This document shows positions 52,309-61,409 of a stretch of DNA of 64,000 nucleotides, piece by piece. The stretch covers positions 1 through 64,000 of the forward strand of contig CAZMGB010000013.1 in the NCBI GenBank assembly GCA_964565775.1, in the 5' to 3' direction. Each line of letters opens with the position of its first letter. The first letter of the stretch is position 1. Position numbers and translations under genes: made by a program. The DNA comes from CAZMGB01 sp964565775 (GTDB lineage Bacteria; Chloroflexota; Dehalococcoidia; DSTF01; JALHUB01). A model generated the notes under the pieces. That model saw only the letters and a program-made list of their open reading frames with translations. It did not search any database and was not told where the DNA came from.

Positions 52309-54972
52309 GTGGATCAGTACAAACTGTTTATCGATGGTGAATTCGTCGACGCCCAGGACGGCAAGACCTTCGAGACTATCGACCCGGGCACCGGGCTCCC
52401 TTTCGCCGTGGTTGCGCAGGCCGGGAAGAGTGATGCGGAGGCAGCCATAGCAGCCGCGCGCCGGGCTTTCGACAGGGGAGACTGGAGCGGACTCGATCTG
52501 TCCGCCCGTATAGCGAGGCTTCAGGATTTCGCGGATCAGATTTCGCAGCAGGGCGTGCGCATGGTCGCAACCGAATGCATGGACGCGGGCCAGACCGTCA
52601 ACTATGCCAGGCTTATCGTCATCTGGGCCAGCCTGCTGCTGCGCAATCTGGCCACCTACGCGGCTACGAAGTTCCCGCTGGAGGAAGAGATCCCGGCCTC
52701 AGGGAATGCGTTCTCGCCGGGACGCGAGTTTGTCTGCAGGGAACCGGTCGGGGTGTGCGTGGGAATCGTTCCGTGGAACTTCCCCACAGTCCTGGCTATG
52801 TGGAAGATCGCACCGGCCCTGATCATGGGAAACACCATAGTGGTGAAGCCAGCTTCGAACACTCCTCTCACCGCGCTTATCATGGCTGAAGCTGCCAAGG
52901 CGGCGGGCATCCCCAAGGGGGTGTTCAACGTGATCCCCGGACCGGGAGGGGAGCTGGGCAAGACTCTCTGCACCCACCCGGATGTGGACAAGATAGCCTT
53001 CACCGGCAGCACCGAGGTAGGGCGCGAGGTCATGAGAATGGCCTCCGATACGGTGAAGAGGGTGACGCTGGAGCTGGGCGGCAAGTCGGCCAATATCATC
53101 CTCGACGATGCGGATATGGATCTGGCCGTGGAGGGCGCCTGCTTTGGGACGTTCCTCCATCAGGGCCAGATATGCGAATCAGGCACGCGCGTCTTGGTTC
53201 CCTCGAAGATCTACGATGAGTTCGTCGAGAGGATGAAGAAGCGGGTGGAATCCCTGCGGATAGGATACCAGCTAGACCCGACCTCCCACATGGGCCCCAT
53301 TGTCAGCAAGGAGCAGCTCGCTACTGTCGAGTACTACGTGAAGCTGGGTAAGGAGGAGGGCGCTGAACTGGTCACCGGCGGCAAGCGTGTCGAGGTGACG
53401 GGGAGGGAGGGCGGATACTACTACGCCCCGACCATCTTCGCGAACGTGGACAACAAGATGCGCATCGCGCAGGAAGAGATCTTCGGCCCCGTTGTCTGCG
53501 TCATCAAATACGACAGCGACGAAGAGGCGGTCGCTATCGCCAACGATTCGATCTACGGACTGGCGGGCGGGGTATTCTCCAACAACATCGCCAGGGCCGA
53601 GCGCGTGGCCCGCGGTGTGCGCACCGGGACCATGTGGATCAACAACTACCATGTCTTCGCGGAATACTGCCCCTTCGGCGGCTACAAGCAGTCGGGCGTC
53701 GGACGCGAGCTGGGGAGATGGGGGTTGGAGGAGTACACCCAGGTCAAGAGAATTCACGTGCCCTACTTCTCTGACCGCAACACCAACTTCACCTTCACGC
53801 TCCTGTCAGACAACAAGAAGGTCGACGGCTTCAGCTACAACTGCCCGACCAATGTGGTCGCCGGCCATGGCTCCCTCTCCTCAATCTACAAGGTAGTCGC
53901 GGACCTGGGCTGCCGCAGGGCGCTGATACTCACCGATCCCGGGGTCAGGAAGGCTGGACTTGCGGACCTTGTCAAGAACACCCTCGTGGATCTCTCCGTC
54001 GGCATCTTTGACGCGATCCCGCAGGACCCGGATCTGGAGTGCGTCGATGCTGCCACCGACATCGCCCGCGAACTCAAGGCCGATTGCATCGTCAGCGTCG
54101 GAGGCGGGAGCGTCATCGACGCAGCGAAAGCGGTCTGCGTTACCCTGAAGAACGGCGGCAAGGCCAACGACTACATCAACCGCTGGTATACCCTTTCTGA
54201 GCCGCAGATCCCGCATGTCGTCGTTCCCACAACCGCGGGAACCGGCAGCGAAGTCACCAACGCCGCCGTCATAACGAACAAGACGGCAGGGCGAAAACTC
54301 TTCATAGCAGATCCGCGGATCACGCCGAACGCGGCGATTCTCGATCCGCGATTCACCATGACCCTGCCCAAGGAGATGACGGTCAGCACTGCCATGGACG
54401 CCATGACCCACGCCGTCGAAGCCGGTATGAGCACGATGGCGAACCAGATCTGCGACGGCCAGGCGTTCCACGCCATACGGTTGATCAGTGAAAACCTGCC
54501 CCTCGTCGCGGCCGACGGCAAGAACGAGAAGGCCAGGCTCAACATGCAGATAGCGGCCACCATGGCGGGATGGTCATTCACCATTGCCCAGGTCGGTCTG
54601 GCGCATTGCATGGCGCATACGGTAGGTACGCTTCATCACGTTCCCCATGGTGCGGCCTGCGGCATCGTGTTGCCAAAGGTGATGCGTTTCAACGTCGATT
54701 ACGCCGCCGGCAAGCTGGCTCAGGTGGCACAGGCCCTGGGAGTCGACACGAAAGGCATGAATGAGCGCGAGGCAGCCCTGGCAGCGGCGGACGCGGTCGA
54801 GGCCCTGATGCAGAAGGTGGGCCATCCGATGAGGCTGCGCGACGTGGGCGTCCCCGAAGACGACCTCATGAGGTGCTCGCTTCACGCGATCGCCGACTCG
54901 AACGTGCTGTTCAACGCCCGTCCCGTCACCGATCCGGTGGAGGTCTACAACCTCTACACACAGGCGTACTAG
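52309..54972 (+). CDS. Fused aldehyde dehydrogenase / iron alcohol dehydrogenase
   Basis: An 887-residue two-domain enzyme. Residues about 1-495 form a classical NAD(P) aldehyde dehydrogenase with general base Glu in LELGGKSANI, nucleophile Cys in HQGQICESGTR and VPWNFP. Residues about 510-887 form an iron-dependent alcohol dehydrogenase with GGGSVIDAAK, the metal ligands in DAMTHAVEAG, and GLAHCMAHTVGTLHHVPHG. Unlike AdhE, the aldehyde half belongs to the hydrolytic, non-acylating class, so the fusion could convert an alcohol through an aldehyde to an acid, or dismutate aldehydes. The start is GTG with AAAAGGAGGG upstream. A small gene follows 36 bases on. Confidence 0.85.
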   Translation: MDQYKLFIDGEFVDAQDGKTFETIDPGTGLPFAVVAQAGKSDAEAAIAAARRAFDRGDWSGLDLSARIARLQDFADQISQQGVRMVATECMDAGQTVNYARLIVIWASLLLRNLATYAATKFPLEEEIPASGNAFSPGREFVCREPVGVCVGIVPWNFPTVLAMWKIAPALIMGNTIVVKPASNTPLTALIMAEAAKAAGIPKGVFNVIPGPGGELGKTLCTHPDVDKIAFTGSTEVGREVMRMASDTVKRVTLELGGKSANIILDDADMDLAVEGACFGTFLHQGQICESGTRVLVPSKIYDEFVERMKKRVESLRIGYQLDPTSHMGPIVSKEQLATVEYYVKLGKEEGAELVTGGKRVEVTGREGGYYYAPTIFANVDNKMRIAQEEIFGPVVCVIKYDSDEEAVAIANDSIYGLAGGVFSNNIARAERVARGVRTGTMWINNYHVFAEYCPFGGYKQSGVGRELGRWGLEEYTQVKRIHVPYFSDRNTNFTFTLLSDNKKVDGFSYNCPTNVVAGHGSLSSIYKVVADLGCRRALILTDPGVRKAGLADLVKNTLVDLSVGIFDAIPQDPDLECVDAATDIARELKADCIVSVGGGSVIDAAKAVCVTLKNGGKANDYINRWYTLSEPQIPHVVVPTTAGTGSEVTNAAVITNKTAGRKLFIADPRITPNAAILDPRFTMTLPKEMTVSTAMDAMTHAVEAGMSTMANQICDGQAFHAIRLISENLPLVAADGKNEKARLNMQIAATMAGWSFTIAQVGLAHCMAHTVGTLHHVPHGAACGIVLPKVMRFNVDYAAGKLAQVAQALGVDTKGMNEREAALAAADAVEALMQKVGHPMRLRDVGVPEDDLMRCSLHAIADSNVLFNARPVTDPVEVYNLYTQAY

Positions 54973-55008
54973 AGAAGCCGAAAGGAAGGACAGGGGACGG
55001 ACCACGTC

Positions 55009-55359
55009 ATGGGCTGTCCCCCACAAGCGATGTCTCTCGTCACGTTGGATCCGGGTGCGGCTCAGGCCGTCAGATCGTTGCTCTCAGAGAGGGGAATCGA
55101 GGGGCCCGTTCGCATTGAGCTTCAGTTCGCCGGCTGTTGCGACCCGTCCCTGGGATTGATCGTGGATGCGGTTCGCGAATCTGATCTGGTCGAAGATTGG
55201 GACGGCATCACGTTCGTCATCAGCGCCGAGGCTCACGAACTTGTGGGTGAAGTGCGGATCTCCTACACGGATGACGCGGGGAGAGAAGGGTTCGTCCTCA
55301 CGTCGAGCAAGCCCATCAGCGAGTGGGAAGGCTTCGCTCCCCGCAGCATAAAGCTGTGA
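55009..55359 (+). CDS. Small cysteine-pair protein, HesB/IscA- or DUF779-like
   Basis: A 116-residue beta-rich protein with a conserved-looking ELQFAGCCDPSLGL motif and a C-terminal GFVLTSSKPISEWEGF. It resembles small HesB/IscA-like or DUF779 proteins; DUF779 is known to sit beside aldehyde dehydrogenase genes, which fits its place 36 bases after the fused dehydrogenase. Iron or metal delivery to that enzyme is possible but inferred. ATG at 55009 or 55030 could start it. Confidence 0.55.
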   Translation: MGCPPQAMSLVTLDPGAAQAVRSLLSERGIEGPVRIELQFAGCCDPSLGLIVDAVRESDLVEDWDGITFVISAEAHELVGEVRISYTDDAGREGFVLTSSKPISEWEGFAPRSIKL

Positions 55360-55445
55360 ACCTCTGACCGACGTGACGACGGTGCACGGTCGACGTTGCA
55401 GTCCAAAGCAACCGCGCGGGCGGAGCGAACGACGTCCTTTTCCAG

Positions 55446-58274
55446 CTATCCCTTTGCGCCGTCGACCTTGGCTACGTCCACCCGGATGGACCGGTCGATG
55501 GGTACCGGCTGCCACTGGATGGGCCAGTAGCGGAAGTGGCCGTATCCGCCCGCCAGGTGCAGCCACTTGACCATCCCCGGCTCCAGGTCGGACGGGCTCT
55601 TCCACGTCCGGAACATGTAGGGCTCGAACCCGTTGTAGATGATCACCTGGCCCGGCCGGACGGCGGGCGATATCTTCACAGGCACAAAGATCTCACCCAT
55701 ATCGTTGAAGAGGCGCACCTCCTCATCGTTCTCGATGCCGCGGGCTTTGGCATCCTCGCTGTTCATGAACATGAAGGGATGCCCGCGGTGCGTGTTCAGC
55801 AGCATCTTGTTGGTGATGTTCATGGAGTGGATGCTCCAGCGGTTGTGGCCGGAGGTGAGGACGAAGGGGTAGTCCCCGCCCATCATCGGGTTCTTCTTGT
55901 GGACAGGGAGCTCCTCCCCCGCCTCCAGAAACCAGCCGTGGTCGATGTAGAACTGGGCACGCCGGGTGAGTGTCGGGTAGGGTTGCTTGTTCTCCACGTG
56001 GTAGCGCATGGCGATGAAAGGCTCCCCCGGCTTGATCTCGGAGGCCTGCGTGAGGGTGAGGACATCCTTCCCTAGTCTGCTGAACGGTGCGAACCCCTTC
56101 TTCCTGATGGCATCAAGCGTGGTGCCCTCTTCGAGGCAGCCGGCCGCCACCGTATCGTCGATCCACTCGCTCACCAAGTCGTTCAGGTCCTCGATGCCCA
56201 GCGACATGCGGTAGTGGAGGTTCTCCAGACTGCGCGACCTGCCCACGGAGTCCGTGTATTCGACGAACTCTCGCGCCCTGGCCCGCTCTTCGATCTTGCT
56301 TGCGAGCAGGCGGAATATCTCCCACTCCGACTTGCTCTCGCCCGCAGGTGGGGCGGCCTCGTCGGAGACAGTGAGCTGCATGGTGGAGGGATTGGGGATG
56401 CCGAAGGTGATCTTCTCGTAGTGCTGTGCGGCAGGCAGCACGTAATCGGAGTACATAGCGGTGGTGTTCATCCGCCAGTCCACAGTCACCATCATCTTGA
56501 GCTTGGGCCAGAGGTGCTTGAGGAGCATATTCTGGCCGCCGCGCTGGCGTCGGAGGAAGTTGCCGCCTACCTCGAACAGGACGCGGGGCTCGATGTCCGG
56601 GCCGGGCCGGTCGGCGCCCTGCCACCAGCCCTTGCCTCGTGCCTCCTCCATGTACTCGTCGAAGGAGCGCTTCATGGTCGGGTCGCCCCACTCCCGCCGG
56701 TTCCAGTTCTCGCGGTAGCCGCAGTGGTCGTACCAGAAGAAGGCGGGGGCGATGTAGTTCCCCAACCCTTGACGGACGACGTTGCACACCCCCTCGATGG
56801 CGGAGATCTCCTCGGTAGTGGTAGGGTCCTCCACCTTGAAGAGCTCGTTCAGCCGGTCGCGCTCCGCGAGCACACGGGCCGTCTCCTCCGGTCCGGGCCG
56901 CTCCTTGGACGCGAAGATGCCCGGGCCCTCGAAGGAGCCTGCCGACCAGCTAAAGATGCCGCTGCCGGCCCTCCCCCAGTTCCCGGTCAGCGCCAGCAGC
57001 AGTATCATCGCCCGCTGCATAAGGTCGCCGTGGTAGTACTTGCACAGGTTCATCCCCATGCCGATGAGCGTGCGCTTGGACGCAGCCTTCCGCGCCAGCA
57101 TCCGGATCGCATCCGGGTGCACCTCGCAGATGGCGTAGGCTTTCTCCGGCGTGTACTCATCCTGGAGCCTGCGGCGCAGCACCTCGAAGACCGGCATCAC
57201 CTCCACGAGAGTGCCATCGGCGAGGGTGGCCTCGAAGGAGCCCTCCAGCGCCGGGTCGACGTCGCCCAGAGCCAGGGTGCCTCTGGGAGCCTCCACGATG
57301 CCGCCGCTCCTGGTGTCGAAGAAGTAGAACTGGTCCTCGCGTCCGCCCTCCTGCATGTCTGAGGCGCGCAGGAAGCGCCGGTTGTCCGTCCGCACCAGAA
57401 GGGGAAGGTCGGTCTGGTCCTTAACGAAGCCCTCGTTGTACAGCTTCTCCTCGATGATTACCTGGCACATGCCCAGGGCAAGCGCGGCGTCCGTCCCCGG
57501 CCGGATGGGAAGATAGCGGTCGGCGTGGATGGCAGACGGGCTGTAGTCGGGGGCGATGGTGATGACATCGGCGCCGTCGTAGCGGTTCTCGGCTGTGTAG
57601 TGATAACTGGGGATCTGGGTGTACACCGGGTTCCAGTTCCAGATGAGGGAGAGCTCGGTACGGAACATGCCGCCGCTGCCCACGGGGTTGAACTTGCCCC
57701 AGGTGATGTAGTGGCCGGGCTGAAAGTCATTTATGACCGCATTGACGTCTGTGTGCAGGCCGCCGAGGAGCGCCACCAGCAGGCGGTCCGTGGGCCACAT
57801 GGCCAGCGTCCCGCCCTGGGCGGGGGTACTCTCGTGGATGATGGACTCCGGCCCGGCCTCCTGGATGGCGTTGATCAGGGCGTCAGCGATCTCGGTGAGG
57901 GCTTGGTCCCAGGAGACCTGCTCCCACTTCCCTTCGCCCCGCTCTCCGGCCCTCCTGAGCGGGTGCAACACGCGCTCCTGGCCGGTCAGCATCTGGCTCC
58001 AGGAGCAGCCCTTCTGGCAGCCCATGGGGTTCCTGTCGGGCTCACGGGGCGCGTGGGCGGCGAAGCTGCCCGCCACCTCCTCATGCGATACTTTCCCGTC
58101 CCTGACATAGACGTAGTACGGGCAGTTGCCGGGATAGCAGTCCACGCTGTGGCTGCCCCTGTAGACGCTGTCCCATCTCCACTTGTCGCGGTAGGCATCA
58201 TCCCAGCTCAGTGGGGCATCGGCCTGCGCGCTTCGGGGCTGACCCGTGGCTTCATTCGCGGAAGCATCAGACAT
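55446..58274 (-). CDS. Molybdopterin oxidoreductase alpha subunit (type II DMSO reductase family)
   Basis: The 942-residue catalytic subunit has an N-terminal 4Fe-4S site of the type II pattern H42-x3-C46-x4-C51-...-C86 (SHSVDCYPGNC; GCQKGC). The probable Mo ligand is D183 (NDFQPGHYITWG), as in nitrate reductase NarG and ethylbenzene dehydrogenase. C-terminal molydopterin-binding segments follow (TSGHNRWSIHSMN). The family includes nitrate, selenate and (per)chlorate reductases and ethylbenzene/DMS dehydrogenases; substrate cannot be told. No twin-arginine signal is seen, so the enzyme may be cytoplasmic. It lies 39 bases after the beta-subunit gene. Confidence 0.88.
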   Translation of the reverse strand: MSDASANEATGQPRSAQADAPLSWDDAYRDKWRWDSVYRGSHSVDCYPGNCPYYVYVRDGKVSHEEVAGSFAAHAPREPDRNPMGCQKGCSWSQMLTGQERVLHPLRRAGERGEGKWEQVSWDQALTEIADALINAIQEAGPESIIHESTPAQGGTLAMWPTDRLLVALLGGLHTDVNAVINDFQPGHYITWGKFNPVGSGGMFRTELSLIWNWNPVYTQIPSYHYTAENRYDGADVITIAPDYSPSAIHADRYLPIRPGTDAALALGMCQVIIEEKLYNEGFVKDQTDLPLLVRTDNRRFLRASDMQEGGREDQFYFFDTRSGGIVEAPRGTLALGDVDPALEGSFEATLADGTLVEVMPVFEVLRRRLQDEYTPEKAYAICEVHPDAIRMLARKAASKRTLIGMGMNLCKYYHGDLMQRAMILLLALTGNWGRAGSGIFSWSAGSFEGPGIFASKERPGPEETARVLAERDRLNELFKVEDPTTTEEISAIEGVCNVVRQGLGNYIAPAFFWYDHCGYRENWNRREWGDPTMKRSFDEYMEEARGKGWWQGADRPGPDIEPRVLFEVGGNFLRRQRGGQNMLLKHLWPKLKMMVTVDWRMNTTAMYSDYVLPAAQHYEKITFGIPNPSTMQLTVSDEAAPPAGESKSEWEIFRLLASKIEERARAREFVEYTDSVGRSRSLENLHYRMSLGIEDLNDLVSEWIDDTVAAGCLEEGTTLDAIRKKGFAPFSRLGKDVLTLTQASEIKPGEPFIAMRYHVENKQPYPTLTRRAQFYIDHGWFLEAGEELPVHKKNPMMGGDYPFVLTSGHNRWSIHSMNITNKMLLNTHRGHPFMFMNSEDAKARGIENDEEVRLFNDMGEIFVPVKISPAVRPGQVIIYNGFEPYMFRTWKSPSDLEPGMVKWLHLAGGYGHFRYWPIQWQPVPIDRSIRVDVAKVDGAKG

Positions 58275-58313
58275 GGCGCGTGGTCTCCTTTCGGGATCGG
58301 CGTCTGTGGCCCG

Positions 58314-59351
58314 CTACTTCCAGACGATCTCGGCGGGATCCTGGACGAACGGTCCGAGCAGCTCCTGCCAGCGGTAGACAATGAGTATGTCGATCAGTTC
58401 AGACGACTCGCCCCTCCTCCTCTTCTCCATCTCGTCCTTCAAGGTGTCCAGAGCCTGCTGTACCTTCGGGCCGAACAGCGACTCCAGGTACTCGGTGGGG
58501 ATGCGCGGCGCGGACTCGTCGAAGCTGCGGTCAGGGTTCAGCCGGGGCGGGGCAAGCGGTGGCACGTAGAAGACGTTGGGGCCGGTCCCGAACTCCGCAT
58601 GGAGGGGCAGGGCCACTTCCCACTCCTTGACCAGCTTGTGGATGGGGCCGTTGGGGTCGTCCAGGTAGCCGACGAACAGCATGCGGCCGGGACACTGCCG
58701 CACGCATGCTGGGGCGACGTTCTTCTCCAGCCGCGGGAAGCAGAACATGCAGTGCTGGGAGACCTTGCGCACGTGGTTGAAGTAGATCTTCTTGTACGGG
58801 CAGGCCTCCATACAGAGGCGGTAGCCGCGGCAGCGATCCTCGTTGCGAAGAACGATGCCGTCCTCCTCGCGCTTGAACATGGCGCCGCGAGGGCAGGCCT
58901 CCACACAGGCGGGGTGGGTGCAGTGGTTGCAGAGACGGGGGAGGTAAAAGAAGTAGCTATTGGGGTACTCCCCCGCGCCCTCGTCCTCGTCCCAGTTCGG
59001 GCCCCATGTGGGGGCATCGCCCTTCGGCTGAAGCTGAACGCTCCTTCCCTTGCCCTGGTAGTACACCTCTTCGTAGTTGTAGTCCCAGCCGCCCCCGAAC
59101 TCGTCGCGAGTCGGCAGGTGTCCCAAGACGGGGTCACCGTTGCGATAGCCGCCGCCCATCTCCTCCCACTCCTTGGGCGTCCCCTTGCCCGGCTGCGTAT
59201 TCGCCATGCACCACCACTGGTACTCCGCACCCTCGTCCCGCGTCCACAGGACCTTGCAGGCGACAGAGCAGGTCTGGCAGCCGGTGCACTTGTTGAGATC
59301 GAACACCATGGCTAGCTGGCGTCCAGGTCTAGTCTGCGATTGGCTCGTCAT
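58314..59351 (-). CDS. Iron-sulfur beta subunit (NarH/EbdB type)
   Basis: A 345-residue four-cluster ferredoxin subunit. Cys motifs in order: CTGCQTCSVAC, CNHCTHPACVEACP, CRGYRLCMEACP and CMFCFPRLEKNVAPACVRQCP. The aromatic residue in CRGY corresponds to the Trp of NarH, where one cluster is 3Fe-4S. It passes electrons between the molybdenum subunit and the haem subunit. It is the middle gene of a gamma-beta-alpha operon. ATG at 59351 is used, with AGGAGG-rich sequence upstream. Confidence 0.9.
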   Translation of the reverse strand: MTSQSQTRPGRQLAMVFDLNKCTGCQTCSVACKVLWTRDEGAEYQWWCMANTQPGKGTPKEWEEMGGGYRNGDPVLGHLPTRDEFGGGWDYNYEEVYYQGKGRSVQLQPKGDAPTWGPNWDEDEGAGEYPNSYFFYLPRLCNHCTHPACVEACPRGAMFKREEDGIVLRNEDRCRGYRLCMEACPYKKIYFNHVRKVSQHCMFCFPRLEKNVAPACVRQCPGRMLFVGYLDDPNGPIHKLVKEWEVALPLHAEFGTGPNVFYVPPLAPPRLNPDRSFDESAPRIPTEYLESLFGPKVQQALDTLKDEMEKRRRGESSELIDILIVYRWQELLGPFVQDPAEIVWK

Positions 59352-59396
59352 GCCTTCCTCCTGCCTCTCGAGTCCACACGGCGCACGGGACTTGAT

Positions 59397-60047
59397 CTAT
59401 GCTTCCAGCTCCAGCTCCAGCCAGTCCTTCGAGAAGGACTTGAGCCCGGCGCGCTCTCCCAGGCCGCCGTCCCAGACGGCGAACGCCACCTTGGCGCTCT
59501 TGCCCGCCTCGAGCTGGACTGTGCGCTCGCTCGGCCCGCCGGTGGCCAGGGGTCGAGCGAGAACGACCTGCCATGTGCCCCCCTGCCATCTGGACGCCGT
59601 CGCGATCTGGCCGTCGCCGGCCGCCTCCACGGTGCCCAGGCCGCTGGCGGTGAGGCTCTCGCCGGCTTCACCGACGTCGGCTCGCCAGAACCAGGCGTTT
59701 ACGGGCTGGCTCTCGCTGCCCATAGTGGTGAGGGGAGCGTCTCCCTTGACGGGGAAGAGGATGCCCGCACCGTCCGGGCTCTTGCCGTCCAGGAAGTCGA
59801 CGTTCTGAGTCGAATCGGCCCACTCGAGCAGGAAGGCGATCTCCTTGCCGTTGTGGGCGGAGCGCACGCTGAGGCTGGCCAGCTTGCCGTAGGAGCGCTC
59901 CCGAGCCCACAGTTGGGCGTAGCGGCTGTTCTGGTTCTCGGCAGGCGTGGGGCCCATGGCCGTCGCCTCGCCCGGCACGTCCTGCCATTGGGGTGCTGCG
60001 GGATCCAGCAGGACACTGCTATCGACGTCAACGCGTTTGGCTCGCAT
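59397..60047 (-). CDS. Haem-b gamma subunit (ethylbenzene dehydrogenase gamma type)
   Basis: A 216-residue beta-sandwich protein of the EB_dh/CBD9-like haem family (WARERSYGKLASLSVRSAHNGKEIAFLLEWAD ... WQVVLARPL ... VAFAVWDG). There is no CxxCH, so any haem is b-type and held by side chains, as in EbdC. ATG at 60047 is preferred because AGGAGGAAGG lies upstream. It has no signal peptide. Being first in the operon is unusual; related operons place it last and include a TorD-like chaperone, which is absent here. Confidence 0.75.
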   Translation of the reverse strand: MRAKRVDVDSSVLLDPAAPQWQDVPGEATAMGPTPAENQNSRYAQLWARERSYGKLASLSVRSAHNGKEIAFLLEWADSTQNVDFLDGKSPDGAGILFPVKGDAPLTTMGSESQPVNAWFWRADVGEAGESLTASGLGTVEAAGDGQIATASRWQGGTWQVVLARPLATGGPSERTVQLEAGKSAKVAFAVWDGGLGERAGLKSFSKDWLELELEA

Positions 60048-60290
60048 AGCGCCTTCCTCCTCGGAGCGACCGGTGGGCTCCAGCTTCCGATGCGGCAATC
60101 GTAGTGAGACGGATGGCTCTTGGGTAGAGCCATGAGGACATGCCGAATGGCAGGCAAGGGGGCGTATCGGGGTGGAGACACGCAACCGCTACGCTCCTGC
60201 CGAACGGCCCGCAGAGGGTCCAGCGCCGGTCATACCGCAGAAGGACGTCTGCGTCTTCCCGGGGATCCCGCTTGGGCGGCCAGCAGACGT
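60048..60290. other. Intergenic region upstream of the molybdenum enzyme
   Basis: About 240 bases that presumably hold the promoter of the minus-strand molybdenum operon. No coding potential or structured RNA is convincing. Confidence 0.35.
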
Positions 60291-60315
60291 AAAGCCCCTC
60301 AGAACGAGGGGCTTT
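60291..60315 (-). terminator. Hairpin terminator after the aldolase gene
   Basis: A perfect 10-bp stem (AAAGCCCCTC / GAGGGGCTTT) with a five-base loop. It lies about 46 bases beyond the minus-strand aldolase stop, with A/T at both ends, so it could work in both directions. Confidence 0.7.
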
Positions 60316-60361
60316 GATGATCAGGGTCTCGGCAGTCCGTAGCGCCCTGCTTGCCTCGCTC

Positions 60362-61384
60362 TCAGGCTTGCCGCGCTCGGGAGAACCAGGGCTGGGCCCG
60401 GTACGCATACGCGTTGCACCGCACGAAGTTGTACGCCCCCTCGGTGCGCAGCCAGCCCTCCATCTTCTCGACCGACGGGTAGAAATTCATGCAGTCCTTC
60501 CAGATGGCCCGCCCACAGAGGAAGCCGCTGGCGCCCGCTTCCGTGGCCAGGTCCACCTGCGTCAGGAACTCCGTGATCTCGACGCCGGCGCTGAGGATCA
60601 CCCACGGCACGCCGGCGGCCTCGTTGAGCTGACGGCAGTAGCCCCGGACATCGCTCAGCGCATACGTGGCCTCGCGCTCCTTGCCGTCGAACGCGCCGCT
60701 CCTGAACTCCTTGCAGAACTTGAGGTCGGCCGGGAACTCCAGCTTGAGGATATCGACCTTGTACCGCGGCTTGCTGAACTCGGCCGCGCTCCTCGCGACC
60801 AGGTCGGGCTTGGCGGCGGCGTACTGAGGCGTGTTGGTGCCACCACCATCCATCGCATAGGCGACGAGCTCCAGGAGGAAGGGCATGTCCGCCTGCACGC
60901 AATCGCTCCCCACGCCCTCGACAACTGAGTGCTGGTGGTCGAGAACCTCCTTGGACCCGTCGGGGTGGTAGTAGAGGAGGAGCTTGACGGCGTCGGCGCC
61001 TGCGCTCCGCGCCTTCTCGACGGTCCAGCCTTCGATCAGGTGCGTCTTGCGCTCCTTGCCGTCCAGGCCCGCCGCCTCGTAGCCCGACTCCTCGTGCGCG
61101 AGCAGCATGGCGACGCCGGGGGGCAGGTGCTGGAAGGAATGCGGGTGGCCGTAGACGGGATCGGTGAGGACGGCGGTCGCGTAGGGCGCCAGCGTCTTCG
61201 TGATGACCTCTTTCGCCCGAACGAGCTCATCAGCTTTGACTTCCGACGTGTCCTTATTCGTGACCTTCGCGATCGCCTTCTCCATCGAGCCTCGCTGATC
61301 GATCGCCATCATCTTCAACCGTCCCTGGTCGTCGCTAAGCGAACAGAGTCGGTGCCACTTTCCCGGAGATACTTTCGCAGTCAT
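60362..61384 (-). CDS. lacD: Tagatose 1,6-bisphosphate aldolase-type (LacD family) aldolase
   Basis: A 340-residue class I aldolase of the LacD family: MMAIDQRGSMEKAI, AVKLLLYYHPDG, a likely Schiff-base lysine in VDILKLEFP, and PWVILSAGVEITEFLTQV. It splits a ketose 1,6-bisphosphate to glyceraldehyde 3-phosphate and dihydroxyacetone phosphate; members also act on fructose, sorbose or sulfo-sugars. ATG at 61384 has GGGGAGGAG upstream. It follows the PPi-type phosphofructokinase gene by 25 bases, so the two catalyse successive steps of hexose-phosphate breakdown. Confidence 0.85.
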   Translation of the reverse strand: MTAKVSPGKWHRLCSLSDDQGRLKMMAIDQRGSMEKAIAKVTNKDTSEVKADELVRAKEVITKTLAPYATAVLTDPVYGHPHSFQHLPPGVAMLLAHEESGYEAAGLDGKERKTHLIEGWTVEKARSAGADAVKLLLYYHPDGSKEVLDHQHSVVEGVGSDCVQADMPFLLELVAYAMDGGGTNTPQYAAAKPDLVARSAAEFSKPRYKVDILKLEFPADLKFCKEFRSGAFDGKEREATYALSDVRGYCRQLNEAAGVPWVILSAGVEITEFLTQVDLATEAGASGFLCGRAIWKDCMNFYPSVEKMEGWLRTEGAYNFVRCNAYAYRAQPWFSRARQA

Positions 61385-61409
61385 GGGCTTCTCCTCCCCA
61401 CGCTGGGGT

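Noticed and set aside
52309..54972. Annotation as classical AdhE
   Set aside because: The aldehyde half has the hydrolytic ALDH motifs (LELGGKS, GQICESG) rather than the CoA-acylating pattern.
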